Shown one piece after another: positions 1 to 8,810 of a DNA stretch of 64,000 bases. The DNA is taken from assembly GCF_003032475.1 (NCBI RefSeq), contig NZ_CP028369.1:6138001-6202000 (forward strand), given 5' to 3'. Position numbers and translations under genes: made by a program. The notes beneath the pieces were generated by a model. The model was not told the origin of the DNA. It saw only the letters and a program-made list of their open reading frames with translations, and made no database searches. Numbering within the stretch: position 1 is the stretch's first letter; each line of letters starts with the position of its first letter. The stretch is from Streptomyces sp. P3 (GTDB lineage Bacteria > Actinomycetota > Actinomycetes > Streptomycetales > Streptomycetaceae).

Positions 1-313
1 GGCTGCCGTGGCATCCGTATGTCAACCCACGCCCCGAGGAGTCGCCCGCGCGGCGTTCTCGTGGCCGACACCGCGGCACATGGCCGGTACGGCAGCGGCA
101 CCGCCCGCCGGTGCCGCAGCAGCACGGTCCGCCCGTACCTCGGTGACACCACCGTCCTTGCGGGATGGGCGCAGAGATCCGCACGAGCCGGCAGGGGCCT
201 GCTGTGGCGCGCAATGTCATGAGCATGCCATTTTTGTGTGGACTCGACGGGCCCCGGTGCCGGGCACGACGTGCTCGCCACCCCCGGTACTCGACGACGA
301 AAACGAGGCGAGA

Positions 314-1855
314 ATGAGAAAGCCAGTCGCTCTGCGACTCTCCGCGGCGCTCGGCACGCTGACCCTGGCGGCGGCGACCGGCATGGTCCTGTCGCTGCCC
401 GCCGCGTCGGCGGCAGGCGCCGGCGCGACCGGGTTCGCCACCCAGAACGGCGGCACCACCGGCGGCGCCGGAGGGGCGACGGTCAGGGCCACCACCGGCA
501 CCCAGATCCACCAGGCCCTGTGCAGCCGGGCCAGCAGCAGCACCCCGATCGTCATCCAGGTCGAGGGGACCGTCACCGTCGGCAACACCGCGAAGGTGTC
601 GGGCGCCAGCTGCAACACCGCCGCCGGCGTGATCGAGCTGAAGGGGATCAGCAACGTCACCCTCGTCGGCGTCGGCGGTGGAGCCGTGTTCGATCAGATC
701 GGCATCCACCTCCGCCAGTCGAGCAACATCATCGTGCAGAACGTGACCGTCCAGAACGTGAAGAAGTCCGGCTCGCCGACCTCCAACGGCGGCGATGCCA
801 TCGGCATGGAGAGCGACGTGCACAACGTCTGGGTCGACCACGCCACGCTGACCGCCTCCGGCGGCGAATCAGCCGGTTACGACGCTCTGTTCGACATGAA
901 GGACGACACCCGGTACGTGACCCTGTCCTACAGCGTCCTGCGCAACTCCGGTCGAGGAGGCCTCGTCGGCTCCAGCGACAGCGACCTCGGCAACGGTCCG
1001 GTCACCTTCCACCACAATCGGTACGAGAACATCGACTCCCGTACACCCCTGCTGCGTGGCGCGACCGCGCACATCTACAACAACTACTACGTCAGGCTGA
1101 ACGAATCGGGCATCAATCCCCGCGCCGGCGGCAAGGCCAAGGTCGACAACAACTACTTCAAGGACTCCAAGGACGTCCTCGGCACCTTCTACACCGACCT
1201 GCCGGGATACTGGCAGGTCGGCGGGAACGTCTTCGACAACGTGACGTGGACGCCGCGGGGCGAGGACAACAACCCCGCAGGACCGAACCCGACGTCGAAC
1301 ACGACCGTCGCCATTCCCTACGCCTACAGTCTGGACGCGGCGTCCTGCGTGCCGTCGATCGTGACCGCGACGGCGGGCGCGAACACCGGCCTCAAGGTGT
1401 CGGACGGCAACTGCGCCGCGACGACGCCGACCGCGACGCCCACCCCGAATCCCACGCCGACGCCGACTCCCAGTGCGACATCGGCACCCACCGGGGCCAA
1501 CCTGAGCCTCGGCGCCGCCGCCGACGGCTCCAGCAAGGCGTCCGGCACCAGCTACGGCAATGTCCGCGACGGCGACACGAGCACGTACTGGTCACCGGCC
1601 GGTTCCACCGGATCCATCTCGATCAAGTGGGGGACGACGACCGCCATCTCCAAGGTGACCCTCCGGGAGGCCGCCGGAGCCGCAGGCGGCATCCGTTCCT
1701 GGCGGGTGCTCAACGGCGACACCGGGGCGGTGCTGTCCTCGGGCAGCGGAGCGGGCGCGATCTCCTTCACCGCCACCTCGCTGAAGAAGGTCACCTTCGA
1801 GATCACGGGGTCGAGCGCCACGCCGAAGGTGGCCGAGTTCGAGACCTACGCCTGA
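314..1855 (+). CDS. Secreted pectate lyase (PL1 family) with C-terminal discoidin-like domain
   Basis: Predicted to cleave pectate by beta-elimination outside the cell. The protein is 513 aa. A Sec signal peptide covers about residues 1-33 and ends in ASAAGA. The PL1 beta-helix runs from about 40 to 350 and carries VWVDH near residue 172 and DSRTPLLR near 243, both typical of pectate lyases. A Thr/Pro-rich linker (about 369-392) leads to a domain of about 110 residues with a DGDTSTYW motif, typical of F5/8-type C (discoidin-like) carbohydrate-binding modules. The ATG at 314 is chosen because it opens the signal peptide and has GAGGCGAG just upstream; the open frame further upstream has no signal-like sequence. 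A strong hairpin follows the stop. Confidence 0.9.
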   Translation: MRKPVALRLSAALGTLTLAAATGMVLSLPAASAAGAGATGFATQNGGTTGGAGGATVRATTGTQIHQALCSRASSSTPIVIQVEGTVTVGNTAKVSGASCNTAAGVIELKGISNVTLVGVGGGAVFDQIGIHLRQSSNIIVQNVTVQNVKKSGSPTSNGGDAIGMESDVHNVWVDHATLTASGGESAGYDALFDMKDDTRYVTLSYSVLRNSGRGGLVGSSDSDLGNGPVTFHHNRYENIDSRTPLLRGATAHIYNNYYVRLNESGINPRAGGKAKVDNNYFKDSKDVLGTFYTDLPGYWQVGGNVFDNVTWTPRGEDNNPAGPNPTSNTTVAIPYAYSLDAASCVPSIVTATAGANTGLKVSDGNCAATTPTATPTPNPTPTPTPSATSAPTGANLSLGAAADGSSKASGTSYGNVRDGDTSTYWSPAGSTGSISIKWGTTTAISKVTLREAAGAAGGIRSWRVLNGDTGAVLSSGSGAGAISFTATSLKKVTFEITGSSATPKVAEFETYA

Positions 1856-1871
1856 CCGAACGGCGACGCCG

Positions 1872-1895
1872 GGCCGGCCGCACAGGCGGCCGGCC
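1872..1895. terminator. Terminator hairpin between pectate lyase and whiB-like gene
   Basis: Perfect 10-bp inverted repeat GGCCGGCCGC / GCGGCCGGCC with an ACAG loop, 17 bp after the pectate lyase stop. The neighbouring whiB-like gene converges on it, so it may work in both directions. Confidence 0.7.
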
Positions 1896-1920
1896 GGTTC
1901 CCTCCCGCCGGCCCCTCGGC

Positions 1921-2226
1921 TCATCCCGCCCCGACCCCGTGGCGTCTGGCTCGCGGCGCCGGCTCCATGGCCGCTCTTCGGATGGCACGACGCTGGGCAG
2001 CCGTGGTGGCGCCCCAGATCCCGTCGTCTTCGCCGTGCTCGAGGGCCCAGTCGCGGCAGGCGAGGAGCACGGCGCAGCGGCGGCAGACAGCGCGGGCCCG
2101 CGACGCCTCCGTGCCGGGAGCTGCGACGTCCGACAGCGGAAAGAAGATCTCGGGATCCTCTCCGATACAGGCGGCGCGATCGCGCCAGTCGTCCGGTTCC
2201 GGGTATTCGCAACATGAGCGGGTCAT
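1921..2226 (-). CDS. WhiB-like (Wbl) iron-sulfur transcription factor
   Basis: Small actinobacterial regulator expected to hold a redox- or NO-sensitive [4Fe-4S] cluster and to act with the principal sigma factor. The 101-aa protein has the four cluster cysteines at C20, C48, C51 and C57 (C-X27-C-X2-C-X5-C), followed by GIWGATT, which replaces the usual GIWGG turn, and a basic tail. The ATG at 2226 is chosen because GAGAGGTG lies just upstream; a longer in-frame start adds residues not seen in the family. Its subclass cannot be fixed from sequence alone. It is convergent with the pectate lyase gene. Confidence 0.88.
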   Translation of the reverse strand: MTRSCCEYPEPDDWRDRAACIGEDPEIFFPLSDVAAPGTEASRARAVCRRCAVLLACRDWALEHGEDDGIWGATTAAQRRAIRRAAMEPAPRARRHGVGAG

Positions 2227-2436
2227 GGTGCACCTCTCAAAGCCGCCCGAGGGCAGGACGAGCGATGGTCGCGGCGCGCCACAGCGCCGCGACTCCGGCA
2301 GAGGTTCCGAGCATCTTAGGCTTGTATGTCTCATTTGCGATAGGGGGTGACGGCGGCCTGCGATCGAGGCCGCTTGCTGACGACGCCAGCGAGAGCGCTC
2401 GGTGCGCGCGACCCTGCCCGGCCTCACCACCGTCAG

Positions 2437-2672
2437 CTATCGGGCGTGCTGGGTAAGGCCGAGCAGGGCTCCGGTGGGATCACGCACGACCATGTCTTCG
2501 TTGGCGGTTCGGTGAACTCCGGTCACACCGAGCGGTCGGGCCCGCTGGGCGAGTCCGGTTGGGCGACGGTCCAGCCGAACAGTGCGGTGCAGAAGGCCAC
2601 CGTCGTTGCCATGGCGGGGGTGCCGAGGTCGATCCAGCTCACGGTGTTCTCGGGGTGCCGCGTGATGTTCAT
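2437..2672 (-). pseudogene. VOC (glyoxalase/bleomycin-resistance) family pseudogene with internal deletion
   Basis: From the ATG at 2672 the first 49 codons read as the start of a VOC-family protein (HPENTVSWIDLGTP, then AFCTALFGWTV), ending at a TGA at 2523-2525. In another frame a VOC-like C-terminus follows (VVRDPTGALLGLTQHAR, stop at 2437). The middle of the domain, around 60 residues, is missing. This fits one deletion that joined the two ends out of frame. Probably not functional. The assignment rests on recognising both ends by eye. Confidence 0.6.
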
Positions 2673-2756
2673 CGCGGTGACTTTCGCTTCAGGCCGCCTC
2701 GCCCCGGTGGTGGGGCGAGGCGGTGTTCAGAGCCGATTTGGCGGCAACCTTCGGTG

Positions 2757-3065
2757 TCAGGTGTAGTAGGGCGAGTTCAGATCGATGCTGGCGTCTTTGA
2801 CGATGTCGCCGTCGAACAGTCGTGTCGTTGCCGGGGCTCCGGCCCGGCGGGCTTCCTCGGCGAAGGGGCCCTGGGCGAAGGCCAGGGCGTTCTGGGCGCT
2901 GTCGAACTCGTAGAAGCCGCCCAGGGTGTGCGTTCCGATGCCGGACAACCACGTCTTGCGGATCAGGCCCGGCGCGGTCTTCAGCGCGGTATTGATCTGG
3001 CGCCAGTCGAACTGATCGAACGGCACTGCCGTCTGGATCTCGGTGTAGAGAAATGTCTTGCCCAT
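2757..3065 (-). CDS. YdhR-like mono-oxygenase family protein
   Basis: 102-aa alpha/beta-barrel-type protein resembling YdhR-like putative monooxygenases. Visible features are the start MGKTFLYTEIQ and the GGFYEFDSAQNALAFAQGP segment typical of this ferredoxin-like fold. The substrate is unknown. The ATG at 3065 has a good ribosome site (GGAGG) and gives the expected length. The gene is divergent from a TetR-family regulator, and two matching inverted repeats lie between them, so it is very likely the regulated target. Confidence 0.75.
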   Translation of the reverse strand: MGKTFLYTEIQTAVPFDQFDWRQINTALKTAPGLIRKTWLSGIGTHTLGGFYEFDSAQNALAFAQGPFAEEARRAGAPATTRLFDGDIVKDASIDLNSPYYT

Positions 3066-3098
3066 CACGAACCTCCGGGTTGGGGGCTGTTCAGTCCG

Positions 3099-3126
3099 CC
3101 CCACTAGTACGTGCGTCCTAGTGGGG
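3099..3126. promoter_or_regulatory. TetR-type operator 1 (CCCCACTAG-N10-CTAGTGGGG)
   Basis: Perfect 9-bp inverted repeat at 3099-3107 and 3118-3126 with a 10-bp spacer, in the divergent promoter region between the YdhR-like gene and the tetR gene. Its core ACTAG-N10-CTAGT recurs at 3133-3154. Confidence 0.7.
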
Positions 3127-3132
3127 AGCATG

Positions 3133-3154
3133 GACTAGGATGGTCGTACTAGTC
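3133..3154. promoter_or_regulatory. TetR-type operator 2 (GACTAG-N10-CTAGTC)
   Basis: Perfect 6-bp inverted repeat with the same 10-bp spacer and ACTAG core as operator 1. The two centres are 31 bp apart, about three helical turns, so both dimers would bind the same face of the DNA. It ends directly before the AAGGAGG ribosome site of the tetR gene, which suggests autorepression. Confidence 0.7.
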
Positions 3155-3166
3155 AAGGAGGTCGCG

Positions 3167-3739
3167 ATGGCCGCGGACACGAAGGCCCGCATGATCAGCG
3201 CAGCAATCGGGCTGCTGCAGCGCCACGGCCTGGCCGCGATGTCCTTCACCGACGTCCTGGCCGAGAGCGGCGCCGCGCGCGGGGCGATCTATCACCATTT
3301 CCCGGGCGGCAAACAGCAACTCGCACTCGAAGCCGCCCGCCGCAACGCCGAAGACGTCCGCGGCCACCTGCACGAACTGCCGGCCCGCACGCCACGCGAC
3401 GTCGTGGAGGCGTTCCTTGGCGGCGTCCGCCCCGTGGTGCAGGCGTCCGCCGGGGGCGGCGGCTGCGCCATCGCGGCGGTCACCGTCGACGGCGGTGCGG
3501 CCATCGCCGACCAGAGCGGCCTGCGTGCTGTCGCGGCCGAAGCATTCACCGGATGGGGCGGCGAACTCGCCGGAAAACTCACCCACGCCGGAATGAGCTC
3601 GTCCCAGGCCGCTGATCTGGCCACACTCATGATCGTCACACTCGAAGGCGCCCACATCCTGTGTCGCGCCGCCGGCAGCATCGCCCCTTTCGACAGAGCT
3701 GCCGCGGCCCTGCTCGCCGGCCTCCCGAGCTCGGGCTGA
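3167..3739 (+). CDS. TetR/AcrR family transcriptional regulator
   Basis: 190-aa one-component repressor. The N-terminal HTH is clear: the AAIGLLQRHGLAAMSFTDVLAESG segment followed by ARGAIYHHFPGGKQQL (about residues 35-50). The C-terminal part (about 70-185) is the ligand-binding half, of the YxaF/LmrA type. The ATG at 3167 is chosen over an in-frame ATG at 3140 because AAGGAGG sits six bases before it. It is divergent from the YdhR-like gene and probably binds the two operators at 3099-3126 and 3133-3154. Confidence 0.88.
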   Translation: MAADTKARMISAAIGLLQRHGLAAMSFTDVLAESGAARGAIYHHFPGGKQQLALEAARRNAEDVRGHLHELPARTPRDVVEAFLGGVRPVVQASAGGGGCAIAAVTVDGGAAIADQSGLRAVAAEAFTGWGGELAGKLTHAGMSSSQAADLATLMIVTLEGAHILCRAAGSIAPFDRAAAALLAGLPSSG

Positions 3740-4036
3740 ACCCGTGCCGGAACACAACAACGCGGCGCGCTGACACGATCAGGCTTCTGCCATGGCATGC
3801 ACAATGCCGCCTGGGCCGGGTGTTGCTGTGACGCAACATTTTGGCCGCACGGCCCTGTCCCCTCGTGTCTTCACTGATCACCGGCCCCCAGCGCCGTCGA
3901 CTCGGTTCACAGAGTCGGCTGACGCTCCCGGCTGCGTGATCTTGTGACTGAGCGCCTGAGTCGGCCATTGACCACTGCGGTCGGCCACTTCGGCGCTGCC
4001 GCGCTGCCGTACTGTCGGCGCCTCCGCCGGGGGCTA

Positions 4037-5311
4037 CTACTTCGTGCCGACCGTGCGCAGTGCGGCGAGCACCAGTGCCCGGGTGACGGTGACGACTTCG
4101 CTCACGCGGACCTGTTCCTGTGGGCCGTGTGCGTGGCGTACGTCGCCGGGGCCGTACTGCAGCGTGGGGATGCCCGCCCCGGCGTACAGTCGCAGGTCAC
4201 TGCCGTATGGGGCGCCTCGCTCAGCCGGTCGCGGGCCGCCGGTGACGTCGGCGTGCGCGTTGCCGACCCGGGCCGTGAGCGGATGCCCGGCGGGCAGCCG
4301 TCCGCTGGCGAACTGTCCGCCGGGCCACGTCACCGTGGCCGGGTGGGAGCGCAGCCAGGGGTCGGCCGCGCAGGCCTCGGCCACGCACGCCTCCAGTTCG
4401 CTGCGTGCCCGGGCCGGATCCTCGCCCAGCCGGACGCCCAGCCTTCCTTCGGCCACCAGCAGGTCGGGCACGCTGCTGGCCCAGTCGCCGGAATGGACGG
4501 TGCCGACGGACAGCGGGTAGGGGATGGGGTATTCGGACATGAGCGGGTCGCAGCCGGCGTTGCGGCGGGCTTCCAGGTCGGCGAGCGCGCGGTGGATGGG
4601 CAGGTATGCGTCGATGGCGCTCACTCCCACGTATCTGGTGCTGCCGTGGGTGGCCCGGCCGGGTACCTGGATGCGAAAGGTCAGGGCACCGGCGTTCGCC
4701 GTCATGAGCGCACCGCTGGTCGGTTCGGTGATGATGCAGGCGTCACCGGTGTGGCCGCGCTCGAGGGTGCCGAACGCTCCGAGTCCTCCGTCCTCTTCGC
4801 TGACCACGAAGTGCGCGGACATCTGGCCGCGCAGCCTTGCGCCGGCCTCCCGTATCGCGGCCAGGGCGGCGAGTATCGCCACCATCCCCGCCTTCATGTC
4901 GCACGCTCCTCGTGCGTACACCACGTCCCCGGCGACCCGGGGGCGGAAGGGGTCACCCGCCCATCGCGCCAGGTCCCCGGAAGGGACGACGTCGACGTGT
5001 CCCTGGAGGACCAGGGTCGGCCCGTCGCCCCGGGGCCGCGTGCCGCCCACCAGGCCCCACGCCTCCGTGCGCGGGGCCTCGCTGCCGGGAAACCGGGGAT
5101 GGGCACGCAGCTCGGGCAGGTTCATGGACCACAGGTCGACATCGAGGTCCATCCGCTCCAGACGCCGGGCCAGGACGTGCTGGATCTCGGACTCCGCGGC
5201 GCTACCCGTCACGCTCGGGACCGCGAGAAGTTCCAGCAGCAACCGGGCGATGGCCGCCTCGTCCACCGCGGCCAGTGCCGAGGCTTCCACATCGCTCAGA
5301 CTCGCTGTCAT
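4037..5311 (-). CDS. M20-family metallopeptidase (ArgE/DapE-like deacylase)
   Basis: Cytoplasmic zinc amidohydrolase of 424 aa. M20 metal ligands and catalytic residues are in GHVDVVPSG, GACDMKAG and the EEDGG motif, with a late histidine in RHAHGP. A dimerisation (lid) domain sits in the middle. It resembles ArgE/DapE-type deacylases; the substrate (acyl-amino acid, succinyl-diaminopimelate or a small peptide) cannot be told. The start at 5311 has GGGAGAAG upstream; an in-frame ATG at 5338 is possible. It is divergent from an Lrp-family regulator, which suggests control by an amino acid. Confidence 0.82.
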   Translation of the reverse strand: MTASLSDVEASALAAVDEAAIARLLLELLAVPSVTGSAAESEIQHVLARRLERMDLDVDLWSMNLPELRAHPRFPGSEAPRTEAWGLVGGTRPRGDGPTLVLQGHVDVVPSGDLARWAGDPFRPRVAGDVVYARGACDMKAGMVAILAALAAIREAGARLRGQMSAHFVVSEEDGGLGAFGTLERGHTGDACIITEPTSGALMTANAGALTFRIQVPGRATHGSTRYVGVSAIDAYLPIHRALADLEARRNAGCDPLMSEYPIPYPLSVGTVHSGDWASSVPDLLVAEGRLGVRLGEDPARARSELEACVAEACAADPWLRSHPATVTWPGGQFASGRLPAGHPLTARVGNAHADVTGGPRPAERGAPYGSDLRLYAGAGIPTLQYGPGDVRHAHGPQEQVRVSEVVTVTRALVLAALRTVGTK

Positions 5312-5480
5312 CTCGACACTTCTCCCGGCACGTGACATCAGGACAAGCCGGAGACTATGTTCGGCGGACAACGCAAACAATCGCCATTTAATGCTGCCTA
5401 CTGTCGCTTTCTTGCAATGTCAGCGGGTCCACGGCCATTTCTTGCGCTGAGTCGCGGGCTCCGACGTCTGGAGTGAGGTC

Positions 5481-5918
5481 ATGGACGCCATCGATCAAGC
5501 GATCATCCGCTACGTGCTGCACCACGCACGCGCCCCGTACGCCCAGATCGGCAGGGCGGCCGGGCTGTCCGCGCCCGCCGCCAAGCGGCGTCTCGACCGG
5601 CTGGTGGCAACCGGCGCGATCCGCGGCTTCACCGCTCTCATCGATCCTCAGGCGTTGGCCTGGCACACCGAGGCTTTCGTCGAGATCTACTGCACCGGCA
5701 ATCCCACCCCCGCCGAACTGTGCCAAGCCCTGGAGGGCATCCCCGAGGTCGTCGAAGCCTGTACCGTCTCCGGTGCCGCGGACGCAGTCGTCCACATGCT
5801 CGCCAGAGACATCACGCATCTGGAACAGGCCATCCAACGCGTGCGCGCCACCGCTCCCGTCGAACGGACCGAGAGCGCCATCGTGCTCTCCCGGCTGCTG
5901 AACCGGCCTCGCGTGTGA
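5481..5918 (+). CDS. Lrp/AsnC family transcriptional regulator
   Basis: 145-aa feast/famine-type regulator. The N-terminal HTH (QIGRAAGLSAPAAKRRLDRL, residues about 21-40) and GAIRGFTALIDPQAL are classic for the family. The C-terminal RAM-type ligand domain includes PEVVEACTVSGAADAVVHM. It is divergent from the M20 peptidase gene across a 169-bp region that contains an AT-richer stretch around 5360-5420, where a promoter and operator would be expected. The peptidase is the likely target. Confidence 0.85.
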   Translation: MDAIDQAIIRYVLHHARAPYAQIGRAAGLSAPAAKRRLDRLVATGAIRGFTALIDPQALAWHTEAFVEIYCTGNPTPAELCQALEGIPEVVEACTVSGAADAVVHMLARDITHLEQAIQRVRATAPVERTESAIVLSRLLNRPRV

Positions 5919-6076
5919 TCGACACCATGGGATCACCACGAGCGCCGAGGCTCACGCCGTCCGCCGGCCGACTGTGACACTCAAAGGGGCCGACTCACGG
6001 GAGCGGAAACCGAAGCGGCAGGACAGGGCGGAGCAGGTCGGGCTCCGGTGAGGGCGCTGCCGCATATGATCGGCCG

Positions 6077-6643
6077 GTGATCAGTCCTGTCGTTCTCCGG
6101 GTCGCCGCGACGCCGGCTGCTCCCGCTCTCGTTCTTCGCCCCTGGAGCCTGGCGGAGGCAGCGCCGCTGGTCGAGGTGTTCCGGGATGCCGAACTGCGCC
6201 GGTGGACGAGCCACATCGTGGAGAACGAAGCAGACGGGACGCGGTGGGTGCGGTCCCAGCAGCAGAGCTGGTCGGCGCGGGACCGGTTCAACTTCGCCGT
6301 CCTCGAGGAGCAACCCGAAGGCCACCGCGGGTCGTTGCTCGGAAGCGTGGTCCTCAAGGCCGTCGCGCCCGGTGAACCGGCCGCCGAGGTGGGCTACTGG
6401 ACCGCTGCCCACGCCCGTGGGAAGGGAGTGGCCTCCCGCGCTGTCGAAGCACTCTGCGGCTGGGCCTTCGACGCCTTCGAAGCCGACGGGCTGGAGCGTC
6501 TGGAACTCCTTCACCAGGTGGACAACCGGGCGTCGTGCCGGGTCGCGCAGAAGAGCCGGTTCGACTTCCACCGCGTTCTGCCTGCGGCGCCACCCTCCTT
6601 CCCCCACCCGGGCCACCTGCACGTACGTCGCGCGAGCCACTGA
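6077..6643 (+). CDS. GNAT family N-acetyltransferase (RimJ/RimL-like)
   Basis: 188-aa acetyltransferase using acetyl-CoA. The fold is recognisable from LVLRPWSLAEAAPLVEVF at the start, GSVVLKAV and EVGYWTAAHARGKGVASRAVEAL, the last holding the coenzyme-A pyrophosphate-binding RGKG-type loop. A DNRASCRVAQK segment matches the usual NxxSxxV/EK region of RimJ-like proteins. The start is a GTG. The acceptor substrate is unknown, and the gene stands alone. Confidence 0.8.
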   Translation: MISPVVLRVAATPAAPALVLRPWSLAEAAPLVEVFRDAELRRWTSHIVENEADGTRWVRSQQQSWSARDRFNFAVLEEQPEGHRGSLLGSVVLKAVAPGEPAAEVGYWTAAHARGKGVASRAVEALCGWAFDAFEADGLERLELLHQVDNRASCRVAQKSRFDFHRVLPAAPPSFPHPGHLHVRRASH

Positions 6644-6765
6644 CGAGCCGCGGACACCCTCGCGCCCGTCCGCAGGAGGGTCGGTGGATCGGGGGATCGG
6701 GAGACGGGCGTCATTCTCGCGGCGGCCGCTCCCAGTGACGTCGATCCGCTCGATCCACCGGGTGC

Positions 6766-7029
6766 TCAGGTGGGCAGGTCGTGCTCGCTGATCGCGTGGC
6801 GACAGCTGCTGCGTCTGCATCTCCCGAGCGGGCCGCCGGCCTGGAAGTCGGGGCACGGGCAGGACAGGCAGCGGATGCGCTCACTCGGGTCGGGCCCACC
6901 CAGCCCGTTGTCCGTCAGTCTCACCCGGGTGGTTTCCCGGACGTGGCCCGTGTGCTCGCCGACTCTGCGAGGATCGGCCTCGCTCTCCTCAAAGGCCTTC
7001 TTCTGGGCGTCCGTTGGGTCGTACTGCAT
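6766..7029 (-). CDS. Small cysteine-rich hypothetical protein (zinc-ribbon-like)
   Basis: 87-aa hydrophilic protein, no family recognised. The C-terminal half has CLSCPCPDF and later CRRSSCRH, an arrangement that could bind one zinc ion. The N-terminus MQYDPTDAQKKAFEE is charged. The gene is supported by a strong ribosome site (GGAGG) before the ATG at 7029 and by codon usage. No transport signal is present. Confidence 0.6.
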   Translation of the reverse strand: MQYDPTDAQKKAFEESEADPRRVGEHTGHVRETTRVRLTDNGLGGPDPSERIRCLSCPCPDFQAGGPLGRCRRSSCRHAISEHDLPT

Positions 7030-7213
7030 GGTGCCTCCAGACGGGGAGGTGACGGCGACGGCATACCGCCTCTCCCCCCAAGATGACCCGGTGGACGCCC
7101 GCTCGCACGTCGAGCGTCAGTACGGCTGCCGGCGCTCCGCCCACCCCACCTACGGTGTGCCCTCCGCACGGCCGACAGCACAACGGTCGGCGGCCGACGA
7201 CGGAACCGGCGGT

Positions 7214-7627
7214 TCACTCCGCGTCGAGCTGGTGGTCGGCCCAGACGTAGGTGTGGGGCAGCAGGTCGGTGACCAGGACGGTGCGGACGCGGTCGCCATC
7301 GCCGACGATGACCTTGAGAGCGGGGAAGTAGTCGAGGAGGACCTGCCGGCACCGGCCGCACGGCGGGATCACTCCGCGCTCGCGGTCGCCCACGGCGACG
7401 ATCGTGTCCAGCTCGTAGGTCCCCTGACCGGCTGCCGTGCCGATGAGGACCAGCTCGGCGCAGGGGCCGCCGGTGAAGTGGTACGCGTTCACCGCGGTGA
7501 TGATCCGACCGTCACGATCGCGGGCCGCGGCTGCCACGGTGTGGTTGTCGCCCCGACAGCGGGTTCGGGCGACCTGCGCTGCGGCCTGGATGAGCTCGTG
7601 GTCGACGGGGTGGGTCTGCGTGGTCAT
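7214..7627 (-). CDS. Cytidine deaminase-like zinc hydrolase
   Basis: 137-aa single-domain deaminase. The zinc site is visible as GPCAEL (first ligand Cys with the catalytic Glu) and PPCGRCRQ (the PCxxC pair), the arrangement of short tetrameric cytidine deaminases and blasticidin-S deaminase-like enzymes. It likely deaminates a pyrimidine nucleoside or a related base. The start at 7627 is an ATG directly before TQTHPVDHELI. It stands alone, with 300 bp upstream before the next gene. Confidence 0.82.
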   Translation of the reverse strand: MTTQTHPVDHELIQAAAQVARTRCRGDNHTVAAAARDRDGRIITAVNAYHFTGGPCAELVLIGTAAGQGTYELDTIVAVGDRERGVIPPCGRCRQVLLDYFPALKVIVGDGDRVRTVLVTDLLPHTYVWADHQLDAE

Positions 7628-7934
7628 CTTCTTCGCCTTCGTGAGGTGTCAGATGACGTTGACTTGTGCGACGAGCGCGCGCAAGGGAATATCGGCTTCG
7701 CCTGCGATCACGGGGAGTGCGCCGACGGGGGAGAGCCGGGAACGGGTGCTGGCCCTGCTGGGGGCGGGGCCCCGGCAGCAGGTGACAGCAGGTTGACGGC
7801 GTACCGGGAACGTCGCCCCCGGCCGACGGCGGCCGGGCAGCTCCGGACGCTGTGCGCGGCGGGTCGGCACGGACGCCGCCGTCTGCGGAGACCGGCCCGG
7901 GTCCGGCGCCCCGCGGTGTTTCGGCACCGGGGTT
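7628..7934. other. Intergenic region without a supported gene
   Basis: About 300 bp between the deaminase and the marR gene. Several frames are open only because of high GC content, and none shows a ribosome site or a family motif. It should hold the deaminase promoter. Confidence 0.5.
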
Positions 7935-8363
7935 TCAGGGGTGCGGACGGGCCAGCCGGCGGAGGAGCGCCACCGCCTCCTCGACGGGCACCGGCTCGAA
8001 GAAGTGCGCGTCGGCCAGCTCGACGGCCGCGATCGCGCGTGGGGCCAGCTCGGCGCCGACGTCGGTGACGCGCAGTCGCTTGGCGCGCGTGTCGGCAGGG
8101 TCGGTCTCGCGCTCGATGAGTCCCTTGTGCTCCAGGGTGCGAAGGACCTGGGAGGTCATCTTGACGTCGGTGCCCGCCTGTCGGGCCAGAGCCAGCTGGT
8201 TGGGGTGTTCGCCCTGGGAGTTGAGCCACCAGGTGCAGGCGAGCAACACGAACTGGACATGGGTGAGTTCGAGGGGGGTCAGCGCTGCGGCGATGTCGCG
8301 CTGCCAGCGCAGTGTGGCGTGCCAGAGCAGCAGTCCCGGGCTGTCCTCGGGGCGCAGGGGCAT
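7935..8363 (-). CDS. MarR family transcriptional regulator
   Basis: 142-aa winged-helix regulator. The HTH is in NQLALARQAGTDVKMTSQVL and the wing in HKGLIERETDPADTRAKRLR, including the conserved DxRxKRL signature. Its start codon overlaps the stop of the SRPBCC gene (TGATG), so the two are translationally coupled. Repeats of GACTATCTG upstream of the SRPBCC gene are candidate binding sites, which would make this an autoregulated operon. Confidence 0.88.
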   Translation of the reverse strand: MPLRPEDSPGLLLWHATLRWQRDIAAALTPLELTHVQFVLLACTWWLNSQGEHPNQLALARQAGTDVKMTSQVLRTLEHKGLIERETDPADTRAKRLRVTDVGAELAPRAIAAVELADAHFFEPVPVEEAVALLRRLARPHP

Positions 8364-8779
8364 CAGCGCAGCGCCAGTTCGACCAGCGACGCCATGGTGT
8401 CGGGCCAGTCGGCGGTGATCCCCGGCCCGATCTGGGCGCCGGCCTCGTCGGCCCCGGGGCCGGTGATCTCCATGCGGTACACCACTCGGACCCGGTCGTG
8501 GCCGATCGGGTCGATCCGGTGCGTCGTTCGGAACAGCAGGTCACCGAAGCGGGCTTCGTCGACGAACAGTTCGTCCTGCCTGGTTTCGGCGATGCTGAGC
8601 ACGATCGGGTCGTCCCCGGGCGGTGTCATCGTGATCCGGGTGCCCGCCGCGAACGGGCCGTCCATCTCGATCTTCTCGATCTCGGCGTTCCAGACACCCC
8701 AGTTGTCGACGTCGGCCCAGAGCTGCCAGATCGCGTCGGGGGTGGCGCCGGTCTCGATGGCGTGTTCGTACTCCCACAT
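8363..8779 (-). CDS. SRPBCC / polyketide-cyclase-like ligand-binding protein
   Basis: 138-aa START-like (Bet v1 fold) protein: WEYEHAIETGATPDAIWQLW and WNAEIEKIEMDGPFAAGT are typical of the polyketide cyclase/dehydrase group. It probably binds a small hydrophobic ligand; catalysis cannot be inferred. The ATG at 8779 is chosen because AGGAGG precedes it, and ten more in-frame codons upstream lack a ribosome site. First gene of a two-gene unit with the MarR regulator. Confidence 0.8.
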   Translation of the reverse strand: MWEYEHAIETGATPDAIWQLWADVDNWGVWNAEIEKIEMDGPFAAGTRITMTPPGDDPIVLSIAETRQDELFVDEARFGDLLFRTTHRIDPIGHDRVRVVYRMEITGPGADEAGAQIGPGITADWPDTMASLVELALR

Positions 8780-8810
8780 GGTTTCCTCCTGCGAAGATGA
8801 TGTGTCCATA

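Noticed and set aside
4044..5450. Plus-strand open frames over the M20 peptidase gene
   Set aside because: Ser/Arg/Pro-rich shadows of the minus-strand gene with no ribosome sites or motifs.
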